DNA of 21,512 nucleotides, from contig JBQTJM010000186.1 in NCBI GenBank assembly GCA_052387115.1, positions 1 to 21,512 on the forward strand. The letters are read 5' to 3'. The notes under the pieces are model-generated. The model saw only the letters and a program-made list of their open reading frames with translations. It was not told the origin of the DNA and did not search any database. The DNA is from JACCXJ01 sp052387115 (lineage in GTDB: Bacteria > Pseudomonadota > Gammaproteobacteria > JACCXJ01). Shown here one piece after another: positions 13,569 to 21,479 of the stretch; within the stretch, counting starts at the first letter, position 1, and every line of letters begins with the position of its first letter. A program made the translations under genes and the position numbers.

Positions 13569-14681
13569 ATGAGCACCAACCGACACGAGACGGTACCCGA
13601 CCGGGTACGGGCGCTCGTCTGGCGAGAGGGGGGGCTCGGGCTCCTCGACCAGCGCCTCTTGCCTCAGCGCCTCGAGTACCTGTGGCTATCGAAACCCGCC
13701 GAGCTCGCGGACGCGATCCGCCGGATGGTCGTGCGCGGGGCGCCGGCCATCGGTATCGCCGCGGCCTATGGCGTCGTGCTTGCCGCACGCGCGGCCTATG
13801 CCCAGAGCGGGGAGCGCTGGCGAGAGGACCTCGGCACCGATCTGGAAGCATTGCGCGCGGCCCGGCCCACGGCCGTGAACCTCGCTTGGGCCATCGATCG
13901 CATGGAGACGCGGTTCGACGTGCAAAGCGGAGATCCGGAACCGGGTCTGCTCGCCGAGGCGCAGGCGATCCACGCCGAGGACATCGCCGCCAACCGACGC
14001 ATGGGCGAGCTGGGCGCCGCATTCCTCGGGGCAGGCTCGCGCGCTATGACCCACTGCAACGCCGGCTCGCTCGCGACCGGGGGTTTCGGCACGGCCCTCG
14101 GGGTCATCCGCAGCGCCTGGGCAAACGGTGCGTTGGTCAAGGTCTATGCCGGCGAGACCCGACCGTGGTTGCAAGGGGCGCGACTCACCGCTTGGGAATT
14201 GCGCGAGGACGGCGTGCTGGCGACCCTCCTCGCGGACGGCGCGGCGGCCGACCTCATGCGCCGGAGGCTCATCGATTGGGTGATCGTCGGGGCCGATCGG
14301 ATCGCGGCCAACGGCGATGTCGCCAACAAGATCGGGACCTATGGCCTGGCGCTCGCCGCTCGCGCCCATGGGGTACGGTTCATGGTCGCGGCCCCGGTCT
14401 CGACCATCGACCTCGAGACGCCCGACGGCAGCGCCATCCCCATCGAGAATCGCCCGGCCGAGGAGCTGCTCGCTTTGGGTGGACAACGGGTGGCGCCTGA
14501 GGGCATCGATGTCTGGAACCCGGTCTTCGACGTTACCCCCGCCGCACTCATCGATGTGCTCGTGACCGAGCGGGGCGCGCTCGAAGCGCCGGGCCGGCTC
14601 GGCATCGCGGCGCTCTGCCAAGCCGCGCAGCACCAGCTTATTCCCTCCCCCCAGCAGGGGGAGGGCGAGGGTGGGGGTTGA
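13569..14681 (+). CDS. mtnA: S-methyl-5-thioribose-1-phosphate isomerase
   Basis: MtnA converts methylthioribose-1-phosphate to methylthioribulose-1-phosphate in methionine salvage. Signatures in the 370-residue product are RMVVRGAPAIGIAAAYGV, PTAVNLAWAIDRM, MTHCNAGSLATGGFGTALGV with the catalytic Cys, VYAGETRPWLQGARLTAWEL, IVGADRIAANGDVANKIGTY with the catalytic Asp, and IPIENRPAEE. ATG 13569 is preceded closely by GCGAGGG. The last 15 or so residues (LIPSPQQGEGEGGG) are not family sequence. They are encoded by a GC-rich palindrome (14643-14665), which has replaced or extended the natural end. The gene is divergent from mtaD with 78 bp between starts, a spacer that must hold both promoters. 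Confidence 0.92.
   Translation: MSTNRHETVPDRVRALVWREGGLGLLDQRLLPQRLEYLWLSKPAELADAIRRMVVRGAPAIGIAAAYGVVLAARAAYAQSGERWREDLGTDLEALRAARPTAVNLAWAIDRMETRFDVQSGDPEPGLLAEAQAIHAEDIAANRRMGELGAAFLGAGSRAMTHCNAGSLATGGFGTALGVIRSAWANGALVKVYAGETRPWLQGARLTAWELREDGVLATLLADGAAADLMRRRLIDWVIVGADRIAANGDVANKIGTYGLALAARAHGVRFMVAAPVSTIDLETPDGSAIPIENRPAEELLALGGQRVAPEGIDVWNPVFDVTPAALIDVLVTERGALEAPGRLGIAALCQAAQHQLIPSPQQGEGEGGG
14643..14665. repeat. GC-rich palindrome forming the 3' end of mtnA
   Basis: CCCTCCCCC, loop CAGCA, GGGGGAGGG: a perfect 9-bp stem. Sequences of the type CCCTCnCCC...GGGnGAGGG are familiar dispersed repeats in high-GC Proteobacteria. Here it is translated as the C-terminal tail of MtnA. Confidence 0.65.
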
Positions 14682-14715
14682 GCGTCGCATAGTCTGAAAG
14701 GCTCAACCCCCATCC
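14669..14715 (+). terminator. Possible terminator hairpin after mtnA
   Basis: GGGTGGGGGTTGAGC (14669-14683) pairs with GCTCAACCCCCATCC (14701-14715) over 15 bp with one G-T wobble and a 17-base loop. It straddles the stop codon. There is no T-run directly after it; a run of six T lies 30 bp further on (about 14745-14750). It may be a weak terminator or part of the repeat that forms the mtnA tail. Confidence 0.4.
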
Positions 14716-15200
14716 TAGCCTGTCATAGCTTTGTCAAGCCCCCCTTTTTTCTCTCAGTTACCCGGCTTTCCCCCATACATATCTTTCACACTTGATTTTA
14801 TCAAAATGCAAGCATGCTCGACCAGTATGGACAGTGATGCATCGTGGTGTGTTCCGGTGTTCCGGGATCAACCGCCTATGGGGTAAGCCTTACCTGTCAT
14901 GGGATGTCCGTTACACGGCATCGGCTCAGCTTCATCGAGCATTCGGTCCACGGGTAGATCCGGGGAGTGCCTTGGGACTTCGCGAGGGTATTCCGATTTG
15001 GATACCACGGGTTAGGATAGAAGGTCACTCCGACGGAAACCGGTCAACACAGTAATGTGCGTGGGATCAGGGTGGCATGGTAGGGGGTCCTCCGCATCGC
15101 GAGTCTCTTGTTTCTGCATCTTGTCAGCCCACTGCGCAGAGCCTGCGGGCGTCAAAGCCGCAGCCCGGGCCGAGCACGTCGGGCCCATCTCTGGAGCGAC
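14716..15200. other. Spacer of lower GC content with no recognised gene
   Basis: About 480 bp separate mtnA from the RelA fragment. Base composition drops compared with both sides. A T-run and the small palindrome TTGAT-TTT-ATCAA (14792-14804) are present. One open frame (14792-15055, TTG start, 87 residues, with a stretch reading SGINRLWGKPYLSWDV) matches no family I know and has no ribosome-binding site. It may be a fragment of transferred DNA. Confidence 0.4.
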
Positions 15201-15665
15201 TCCGGCCGGGCCCCCGCCATGCCCGGCGAGGTCCTCGGGATCAACGACCTCCTCACGCGCTTCGCCGGCTGCTGCAAACCCGTGCCCGACGACCCGATAC
15301 GAGGTTACATCACGCAGGGTCAGGGGATCGCCATCCACCGCCGCGAGTGCGCCAACCTCGAGCGGCTCGCCGAGGCCCGTCCCGACCGGCTCATCGACGT
15401 GGCCTGGGGCCTGCACCGCGGCCAGTGCTACCGCGCCGAGATCATGGTGGACGCCGACGACCGGCGCGGCCTCCTACGCGATGTCTCCGACGCCGTCACG
15501 GGCGAGCACATCGACATCCTGGCCGTCAACACCCTCTCCGACCGCAGCACAAACACGGCCCGCATGACCTTCGTGGTCGAGATCGAGGGCGCCGAGCAGC
15601 TCGATCCCGCCATCCGCCGCATCACGTCCGTCCCGGCCGTGCTGCGGGCCTCGCGAAAGCGCTGA
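15195..15665 (+). pseudogene. C-terminal fragment of a RelA/SpoT-type (p)ppGpp synthetase (ACT domain)
   Basis: From about 15195 (possible ATG 15219) the reading is VLGINDLLTRFAGCCKPVP, GYITQGQGIAIHRREC, then the ACT domain (DDRRGLLRDVSDAVTGEH, DILAVNTLSD, TARMTFVVEIEG), ending at TGA 15663-15665. This is the last fifth of RelA: the zinc-finger/RIS region with the CC motif and the C-terminal ACT domain. The HD, synthetase and TGS domains are missing and the upstream sequence is unrelated. The fragment keeps a clean frame to its natural end, so the truncation may be recent. A stand-alone regulatory ACT protein is conceivable but unproven. Confidence 0.75.
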
Positions 15666-15668
15666 GCG

Positions 15669-15806
15669 TTATGCGAGCCGGGGCTCGTGCTCGATTTCGT
15701 AGGCCTCGAGCAAGTCACCTACGACGGAAACCAACGAATAGAGTGGATGACTGGCATCATCGCGCACCGCGTCGAGTAGGCGATTCAGCAAGGCCCGGGC
15801 TTGCAC
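15669..15806 (-). pseudogene. Short antitoxin-like protein or fragment
   Basis: From GTG 15804-15806 a 45-residue product reads MQARALLNRLLDAVRDD, then SHPLYSLVSVVGDLLEAYE and IEHEPRLA. The pattern 'D(D/E)xxHPLxxLxxxLGxLLxxYExEH' is typical of the N-terminal part of HigA-like antitoxins (COG5499 type), whose helix-turn-helix part would follow. Here the sequence stops first. No toxin gene is adjacent. It begins 18 bp after the fadE stop codon on the same strand. It could be a decayed antitoxin or a small gene read with fadE. Confidence 0.45.
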
Positions 15807-15823
15807 GCGGGGGCGGTGTGCAC

Positions 15824-18280
15824 CTACGCCGTACTGGCCATCGGGACCTCGAGCGCGGCATGCCCCATCAGATCCTCCGGGGCGAAATCGTCCACGTCGA
15901 TGGCGGCTCGCACCGCCTTGTGCGCGGCCTCCAAGGTCGCTACGTCCTCGTCCCCGATGAGCTGCGCGCGCTTCGCCGCGAGCCACATCTCGCGGCCGCT
16001 CTCGGTACCGAGCTGGCCGCCGCGCGCGGCGGCCTGGATGCGGGACTCGATCGCGTCGGCCTGGATGATCAGATCGAAGGCGTGCTCCAAGCGCCCGGTC
16101 ACGTCCCCGGGCTCCCGGTTCACGTAGATCCCCGCGGTGAGTCGCTCCCGCGCCGGCGAGGGGGCGAGCAGGAGTGCCGCGACCGCCTGGCCAAGGGGGT
16201 CGTCCGGCCCGTGATGGCGCATCCCGAACGGCTGCACGATACGCTTCAGCAGCCACCCGAGGGGGCGGGACGGGAAGTGGTCGAGGATGTCCGCGAGGCG
16301 CTCTTCGATGACGTGTAGGGAACGCTGGCAGGCGTAGTCCACGAGCGGCAGGTCTGCGACCTGGCACCCGTCGTCCTCGTAACGCTTGAGGGCCGCACTG
16401 GCGAAATACATCTCCGACAGGACGTCGGCGAAGCGCCCGGACAGGCGTTCGCGGCGTTTGAGTTGCCCGCCGAGGACCAGCAGGGCGCCGTCGGACATCA
16501 GCGCGAAGGCCAGGCTCGCGCAACTGATCCCCGCGTAGTAGCGCGCCACCGGGCCGGTCCGGGGCACGGCCATGAACCGCCCCAAGGTCAGGTGGTGGAA
16601 GGCCGCCTGTGCCAAGTTGTTCAGAACGTACCCGACATGGCCGGACATGGCCGTATCGAACGCCACGAGACTCCGGGCCGGATCGGTGTCCTGCGCCGCC
16701 TCGAGCTCCTTGAGCACCCACGGGTGGCAGCGGATGGCACCCTGGCCGAAGACGATGAGGCTGCGCGTCAGGATGTTCGCCCCCTCGACCGTGATCGACA
16801 CCGGTACGCCCTGATAGGCATTCGCCAGATAATTGCTCGGACCCTCGCAGATCCCACGGCCGCCGTGGATGTCCATGGCGTCGTTAATCGCCTGGCGCTG
16901 GCGCTCGGTGGTCTGGTACTTGAGGAGCGCCGAGATCACGGCCGGCTCGAACCCCTGGTCAAGGGCCGCGGTGGTCAGGCGCCGCGCCGCCTCGACGGCG
17001 TAGGCATCGGCGGCGATGCGGGCGAGCACCTCCTCGATGCCCTCGAAGCGCCCGATCGGGAGCTTGAACTGCTTGCGGACCCTGGCATAGGCACCGGCGT
17101 TACGCGCACAGAACTTGATGGCGGCCGCCGCCAGCGCCGGGAGCGAAATGGAGCGCCCGACCGCCAGCCGCTCCATGAGCATGCGCCAGCCCTGCCCGAT
17201 CTGCGCGCGGCCACCGATGACCATGTCCATGGGGATGAACACGTCGGTCCCCGAGGTCGGGCCGTTCTGGAAGGCCTGCTTGAGGGGGAAATGGCGGCGC
17301 CCGATCCGGACCCCCGGGTGGCCCGTCGGGATGAGGGCCAGCGTGATCCCGAGATAGTCTTCACCACCCAGGAGTCGGTCGGGGTCATAGAGCTGAAAGG
17401 CGAGCCCGAGCACGGTCGCCACCGGGGCCAGGGTGATGTACCGCTTCTCCCAGCTCACGCGCATGCCGAGCACCTGCTGCCCCTGGTATTCCCCCTGGCA
17501 CATCACGGCCTGGTCGGGGATCGAGGAGGCGTCCGATCCGGCGTAGGGATTGGTCAGCGCAAAACAGGGGATCTCGCGCCCGTCGGCGAGGCGCGGCAGG
17601 TAATGGGACTTCTGGGTATCCGTCCCGTAATGCAGCAGCAATTCGGCGGGACCCAGGGAATTGGGTACCATCACCGTGACCGCCGCGCTCCCGGAGCGGG
17701 ACGCGACCTTGGCGACCACGTGCGAATGCGCCTCGGCCGAGAATCCGAGCCCGCCATACTCGGTGGGGATGATCATCCCGAAGAAGCGGTTGCGGCGGAT
17801 GAAGGCCCAGACATTGGGCGGCAAATCTTTCCACTCGAACGTTATCCGCCAGTCGTCCAGCATCCGGCACAGCTCTTCCACCGGGCCGTCGAGAAACGCC
17901 TGTTCTGCCTCGGTGAGCCGGGCCTTGGGGAACTCCAAAAAACGCTGCCAGTGCGGATGTCCCGAGAACAATTCCGCATCCCACCATACCCCACCGGCCT
18001 CCAGGGCCTCGCGCTCGGTGGCCGAGACGGACGGCAGACGCCCGCGGAAGAGGCGCAGCATGGGCGCCATGTAGAGGCGTTGGCGTACCGGCGGGACATT
18101 GGCGAGGGCGACCAAGCCCCAAAGAAGCCAAAGAGGGTAAAGCCACCAGGCCGGCGCGGCGAGCGACAGGACCAGGAGCAGCAATCCCCCGGCAAGCGTC
18201 CAGCGTAGGAGCGGTACCGAAAAGTACGCGAGTGCCCACCCACCCGCAATGACGACGAGCAACACGAGAAGTGCGGTCAT
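15824..18280 (-). CDS. fadE: Membrane-anchored acyl-CoA dehydrogenase, FadE type
   Basis: FadE performs the first step of fatty-acid beta-oxidation, forming the trans-2-enoyl-CoA with FAD. The 818-residue length matches the long FadE class (about 814), not ordinary 380-residue acyl-CoA dehydrogenases. The N-terminus has two or three hydrophobic segments (residues 1-65). The dehydrogenase core shows FFGMIIPTEYGGLGFS, PCFALTNPYAGSDASS, GRSISLPALAAAAIKF, DAMDIHGGRGICEGPSNYL, and SITVEGANILTRSLIVFGQGAIRCHP, which is typical of FadE. A C-terminal domain of about 250 residues follows. GGGGAGG lies two to three bases before ATG 18278-18280, and a TATAAT box sits 39 bp upstream. The gene is preceded on the same strand by the ABC permease genes, 136 bp away. 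Confidence 0.93.
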   Translation of the reverse strand: MTALLVLLVVIAGGWALAYFSVPLLRWTLAGGLLLLVLSLAAPAWWLYPLWLLWGLVALANVPPVRQRLYMAPMLRLFRGRLPSVSATEREALEAGGVWWDAELFSGHPHWQRFLEFPKARLTEAEQAFLDGPVEELCRMLDDWRITFEWKDLPPNVWAFIRRNRFFGMIIPTEYGGLGFSAEAHSHVVAKVASRSGSAAVTVMVPNSLGPAELLLHYGTDTQKSHYLPRLADGREIPCFALTNPYAGSDASSIPDQAVMCQGEYQGQQVLGMRVSWEKRYITLAPVATVLGLAFQLYDPDRLLGGEDYLGITLALIPTGHPGVRIGRRHFPLKQAFQNGPTSGTDVFIPMDMVIGGRAQIGQGWRMLMERLAVGRSISLPALAAAAIKFCARNAGAYARVRKQFKLPIGRFEGIEEVLARIAADAYAVEAARRLTTAALDQGFEPAVISALLKYQTTERQRQAINDAMDIHGGRGICEGPSNYLANAYQGVPVSITVEGANILTRSLIVFGQGAIRCHPWVLKELEAAQDTDPARSLVAFDTAMSGHVGYVLNNLAQAAFHHLTLGRFMAVPRTGPVARYYAGISCASLAFALMSDGALLVLGGQLKRRERLSGRFADVLSEMYFASAALKRYEDDGCQVADLPLVDYACQRSLHVIEERLADILDHFPSRPLGWLLKRIVQPFGMRHHGPDDPLGQAVAALLLAPSPARERLTAGIYVNREPGDVTGRLEHAFDLIIQADAIESRIQAAARGGQLGTESGREMWLAAKRAQLIGDEDVATLEAAHKAVRAAIDVDDFAPEDLMGHAALEVPMASTA

Positions 18281-18318
18281 GGCCTCCCCCTATTATTGTC
18301 AGGACGGAACGCCGTCGC

Positions 18319-18324
18319 ATTATA
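18319..18324 (-). promoter_or_regulatory. Candidate -10 box for fadE
   Basis: A perfect TATAAT on the minus strand, 39 bp before the fadE start codon. No convincing -35 hexamer is found at 16-18 bp, so an activator-dependent promoter is possible. Confidence 0.3.
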
Positions 18325-18416
18325 CGGCAGCGGTGCCAACCGATCCCCTCCCCGATTCCGTGTATCGCCATGGGCCGTTGTATCGACAGGGCACAGGGCG
18401 CCGGGGCCGCTCTTGC

Positions 18417-19586
18417 TCAGGACGCGCGCAGGGCCTCGACGATGCCGAGGCGGGCCGCTCGGAGCGCCGGCAGGAACCCGCCCAGAACCCCCATGGCCAG
18501 CACGAAGATCATGGCCTTCGCCACGATCTCCAAGGTCATGGTAAAACGGAAGGCCAGCTCCGAGAAGGTCTGCCAGTTCATGGTCGAGACCGTGACAGCC
18601 CCGAGCGTCGAGGCCAGGCCGAGGCCGAGCGCACCTCCCAGCAGGGCCAGACACAGCGATTCGGTGAGGAACGCGCGCAGAATGGCGGTGCGCTGGAAAC
18701 CCAGGGCGCGGAGGGTGCCGATCTCGGCGGTCCGGTGGGCGACCGAGGCATCCATCGTGGTCATGGCGCCCATGACCGCCCCGAGCGAGAAGGTAACCGA
18801 GAGGGCCGTGCCGAGGACCTCGAGGAATCCCACCATCACCTCGGACTGCTCGGCATAGAAGTCCGCCTCCGGCTGGGCCTCCAGATTGAGGCGCTGGTCC
18901 GCGGCGATGCGGACGCGCAAGGGATCGAGATACGTGCGCCTGTCCAAGCGCAGGATCAGCGATGAATACGCCCCACGCCGGAACGCCTGCATGAACTGCT
19001 CGACATCGCCCCAGATCTCGGATGCGAAGCCGCTCCGGCCGGCCTCGAAGATGCCGACCACGGTCCACTGTCTGCCCCCGAAACGCAGTCGTTCACCGAG
19101 GCCCGCGCCGGCAAAGCCATCCGCGATGCGCTCGCCGGCCACGATCTCCGAGGTGCCGGGCCGGAACATGCGACCGGCCTTGACCCGCACCTGGGGCCGG
19201 AGCGCAAGCCCGATTTCGGACAAGCCCCTGAGGGTCACGTTGGAAGGTTTGGCGCTGCCGCGTTTGGGCAGCACCATCAGGACCACCACCTCGCGCGACA
19301 CGGAGGGCCGGCCCCGGGGCGACACGGCCACCTCCGGATAGGTCTCGATGAGGGCGGCCTGGTCCCGATCGATACCGCTTTGGATCTCGGTCTCCGCCCC
19401 GCGGCGGATGACGAGCACGTTGTCCCGGCTGCCGGTATCGACCAGGGTGGCCTTAAGTCCCTCGGACAGCATCAGGACCGCCGCAAACACGAACACCACG
19501 AGCGCCATACCGCCGGCCGTGAGCAAGGTGGTGAGCTTGCGGGCCCACAGGTTGCGAAGGATGTAGTAGTACGGGACGCCCGCCAT
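18417..19586 (-). CDS. ABC transporter permease, MacB/FtsX family (second of a pair)
   Basis: This 389-residue protein has the MacB/FtsX layout. One N-terminal membrane segment (LTTLLTAGGMALVVFVFAAV) is followed by a large periplasmic domain of about 220 residues and three C-terminal membrane segments. The family motif EIGTLRALGFQRTAILRAFL lies before the second last segment, and the end reads PALRAARLGIVEALRAS. Such permeases work with an ATPase of the LolD/MacB kind in lipoprotein, lipid or macrolide export. ATG 19584-19586 shares one base with the stop codon of the upstream permease (TGATG), so the two are translationally coupled. The ATPase subunit is not in the window. Confidence 0.88.
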   Translation of the reverse strand: MAGVPYYYILRNLWARKLTTLLTAGGMALVVFVFAAVLMLSEGLKATLVDTGSRDNVLVIRRGAETEIQSGIDRDQAALIETYPEVAVSPRGRPSVSREVVVLMVLPKRGSAKPSNVTLRGLSEIGLALRPQVRVKAGRMFRPGTSEIVAGERIADGFAGAGLGERLRFGGRQWTVVGIFEAGRSGFASEIWGDVEQFMQAFRRGAYSSLILRLDRRTYLDPLRVRIAADQRLNLEAQPEADFYAEQSEVMVGFLEVLGTALSVTFSLGAVMGAMTTMDASVAHRTAEIGTLRALGFQRTAILRAFLTESLCLALLGGALGLGLASTLGAVTVSTMNWQTFSELAFRFTMTLEIVAKAMIFVLAMGVLGGFLPALRAARLGIVEALRAS

Positions 19587-20752
19587 CAACCCATCCCCCT
19601 GAGCCCGACGACGATGGGGCCCCGCACCGCCTGCGGGGCGGCGAACAGCGCCGCCAGCGCCCCGACCGCCGCCGCGCAGCCGACGGCGAGCCAGGCGGTC
19701 TCGTCGGACACCTCGAACACCGGGAACAAGGTCCCGACCTCGGCCGCAAACACCGCCGCCGCGGGATAGCAGAAGAGCACGCCCAGGACCCCGCCCAGGA
19801 GCGCGATGACGAGGGACTCCCCGAGGATCAAACCCACGATCCGAGCAGGCCCGAAACCCAGGGCGCGCAGGGTCGCGTGCTCCCGGCGCCGCTCCCGGAC
19901 GCTCATCGCCATGGTGTTGCAGAGGACCGCGAGGATGATCCCGATGACGAGGGCCGACACCGATTGCACCACGATGAGGATGGCCTCGGTCATGGCGACG
20001 AAGCCGAGTTGGAACGCCTGCTCGGTCTCCGTCAGGGTCTCGGCGAGCGAGTTCTCGAAGACCTGGTCGATGTCACGGGACACCCGCGCCGCATCACCGG
20101 CGCGCTCGATCCCGACGATGTAGATCCCGGTGTGGTCGGCGCGCGACTGTGCGCCCTGCTTCAGGGTCTCGTTGAGATAATCCCAGTGGAAGAAGAGGTT
20201 GGTCTCATCGGTCTTGCGGTCCCGGCCCCGGTAGATGCCGCGCAGTACGAAGCTCCATTGGCCCGGATAAATGGTTCCGCGCAGCGGGATCACGTCCCCG
20301 ATCTTCCAGCCGTACTGGGCCGCCACGCGCTCGCCCGCGACCGCGCCTTTGCGGTCGTGGAGAAAGTCCCGGAGCTGCTCCGGGGGCAGCAGGAACTCCG
20401 GGTACAGATCGAGATAGCCCCTGGCCTCGACCGCGAACTGGGGAAAGAAGTTCTTCTCGTTGAGGTAGACGCCGGCGAACCAGTTGGCGTAGCTGACGGA
20501 ATCGACGCCGCTGATCCGCCGGATCCGTCCCAGATAACTGATGGGCAAAGGAAAGGTGAGCGAGACGGCATTGCGGGTGATGAGGCGCTTGGCCGAGGTC
20601 GCCTCGGCCCCCGCATACCAGCTGTCCACCACCGTCCGCAGGATCCCGAAGGCCAGGACGGCCACCACGATGCCCGCGACCGTGAGCCCGGTCCGGAGCG
20701 GGTGCCGGCCGAGATTGCGAACGATGAAGCGGAGATAGAAGATGTGCGGCAT
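19586..20752 (-). CDS. ABC transporter permease, MacB/FtsX family (first of a pair)
   Basis: This 388-residue protein is a distant paralogue of its downstream partner. The N-terminal segment (LRTGLTVAGIVVAVLAFGIL) precedes a periplasmic domain with SYANWFAGVY and PEQLRDFLHDRKGAVAGERVA. Three membrane segments follow (from about residue 250) with the motif EHATLRALGFGPARIVGLIL. Two different permeases in tandem suggest a heterodimeric transporter like LolCE. The ATG at 20750-20752 lacks a strong ribosome-binding site. Eighty bp upstream on the same strand is a small ribbon-helix-helix gene. No substrate can be assigned. Confidence 0.87.
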   Translation of the reverse strand: MPHIFYLRFIVRNLGRHPLRTGLTVAGIVVAVLAFGILRTVVDSWYAGAEATSAKRLITRNAVSLTFPLPISYLGRIRRISGVDSVSYANWFAGVYLNEKNFFPQFAVEARGYLDLYPEFLLPPEQLRDFLHDRKGAVAGERVAAQYGWKIGDVIPLRGTIYPGQWSFVLRGIYRGRDRKTDETNLFFHWDYLNETLKQGAQSRADHTGIYIVGIERAGDAARVSRDIDQVFENSLAETLTETEQAFQLGFVAMTEAILIVVQSVSALVIGIILAVLCNTMAMSVRERRREHATLRALGFGPARIVGLILGESLVIALLGGVLGVLFCYPAAAVFAAEVGTLFPVFEVSDETAWLAVGCAAAVGALAALFAAPQAVRGPIVVGLRGMG

Positions 20753-20832
20753 CGGGACACGGTGTGCCCGGAGGCCGCGGGACTATAGCACAGGCAATCG
20801 GCCACTCGCCGGGTAAGAAGGTAGCTGAACAG

Positions 20833-20979
20833 TCACGTATCTTGCCCGAATAATTGGACGAGGGCCTCCCGTACTACCGCAGACACCTGCGGATTGGGCG
20901 CTTTCGCGAGCTTTCGCTTCGTGGTCTCTTTGATGATGAGCTCATACAGTTCCGGCGGTAGCGTCACCGTCACCTTCAC
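20833..20979 (-). CDS. Small ribbon-helix-helix protein
   Basis: The GTG at 20977-20979 gives 48 residues starting MKVTVTLPPELYELIIKET, then KAPNPQVSAVVREALVQLF. This is the CopG/Arc-like ribbon-helix-helix pattern: a short beta strand (VTVTLP), helix, turn, and a second helix (SAVVREAL). Such proteins are DNA-binding regulators or antitoxins. The open frame extends to an ATG at 21174, but the added 65 residues are Arg/Ser/Pro-rich and look non-coding, so the short form is preferred. No toxin gene is adjacent. It lies upstream of the two permease genes on the same strand and could regulate them. Confidence 0.6.
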   Translation of the reverse strand: MKVTVTLPPELYELIIKETTKRKLAKAPNPQVSAVVREALVQLFGQDT

Positions 20980-21444
20980 GTAGGCAAATTTTTCTCCGTG
21001 AGGCCGGCTGGGTATGAGTCGGCCTTTTTCACTCGATACGCGGCGCGGGGCCCGTCGCCGATCCCCATGTTGCCGGCGACTAGGTGTTGCGGAGACCTCA
21101 TTGCGAGGCCCCTGTGTGGATAAGGACTTACGAGCCAAAGTTTCGTCTCCAGGTGAAGGTTGACATGCATGCAAGTGTAGCGGGAATATTGCTGCCTTCT
21201 CAAATCATACAGAAGGTTTGATGACAAGAAGATTTCGGAAATATGTGTAAAAACAAGGCATATGCCTCTAGCTTGTCCACCTCGTCTTGATACCCGCAGG
21301 GTGCTATCGGTCTCACGGCCTCGCCTGGTACAGCCGACGGTTTCTAAGTATTTGATTGACCAAAATTAGGTAGCCGGTGATTAAGATGTAAGCGAAGTAA
21401 CGGGCGCCCGTAATTATGCTGCCTCGCAGCAACTTTCTGACGAG
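20980..21444. other. AT-richer spacer with no convincing gene
   Basis: About 465 bp between the ribbon-helix-helix gene and the DnaA-box cluster. GC content falls sharply from about 21180 on, with stretches such as AAATATGTGTAAAAAC. One extra DnaA-box match in reverse (TGTGTAAAA, 21244-21252) lies in it. No open frame resembles a known protein. Confidence 0.45.
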
Positions 21445-21479
21445 TTTTCCACAGGCTTATCCACAGAATTTGTGCATAA
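21445..21479. promoter_or_regulatory. Cluster of three DnaA-box-like 9-mers
   Basis: TTTTCCACA (21445-21453), TTATCCACA (21457-21465, the best-known DnaA box) and, inverted, TGTGCATAA (21471-21479) all fit the consensus TTWTNCACA. Three matches in 35 bp plus the AT-rich flank are unusual in this high-GC DNA. They could mark an origin of replication or a DnaA-regulated promoter of a gene to the right of the window. Confidence 0.5.

Noticed and set aside
14738..14756. A rho-independent terminator at the CCCCCCTTTTTT run
   Set aside because: No stem immediately precedes the T-run. The nearest hairpin ends 30 bp earlier.
18284..18305. A possible fourth copy of the palindromic element near fadE (CCCCCTATTATTGTCAG)
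   Set aside because: Only a few bases resemble the element end. The core and the opposite end are absent, so chance is the simpler explanation.
20980..21174. A longer N-terminus for the ribbon-helix-helix protein
   Set aside because: The added residues are Arg/Ser/Pro-rich, contain no family motif, and precede an ordinary GTG start of the right length.
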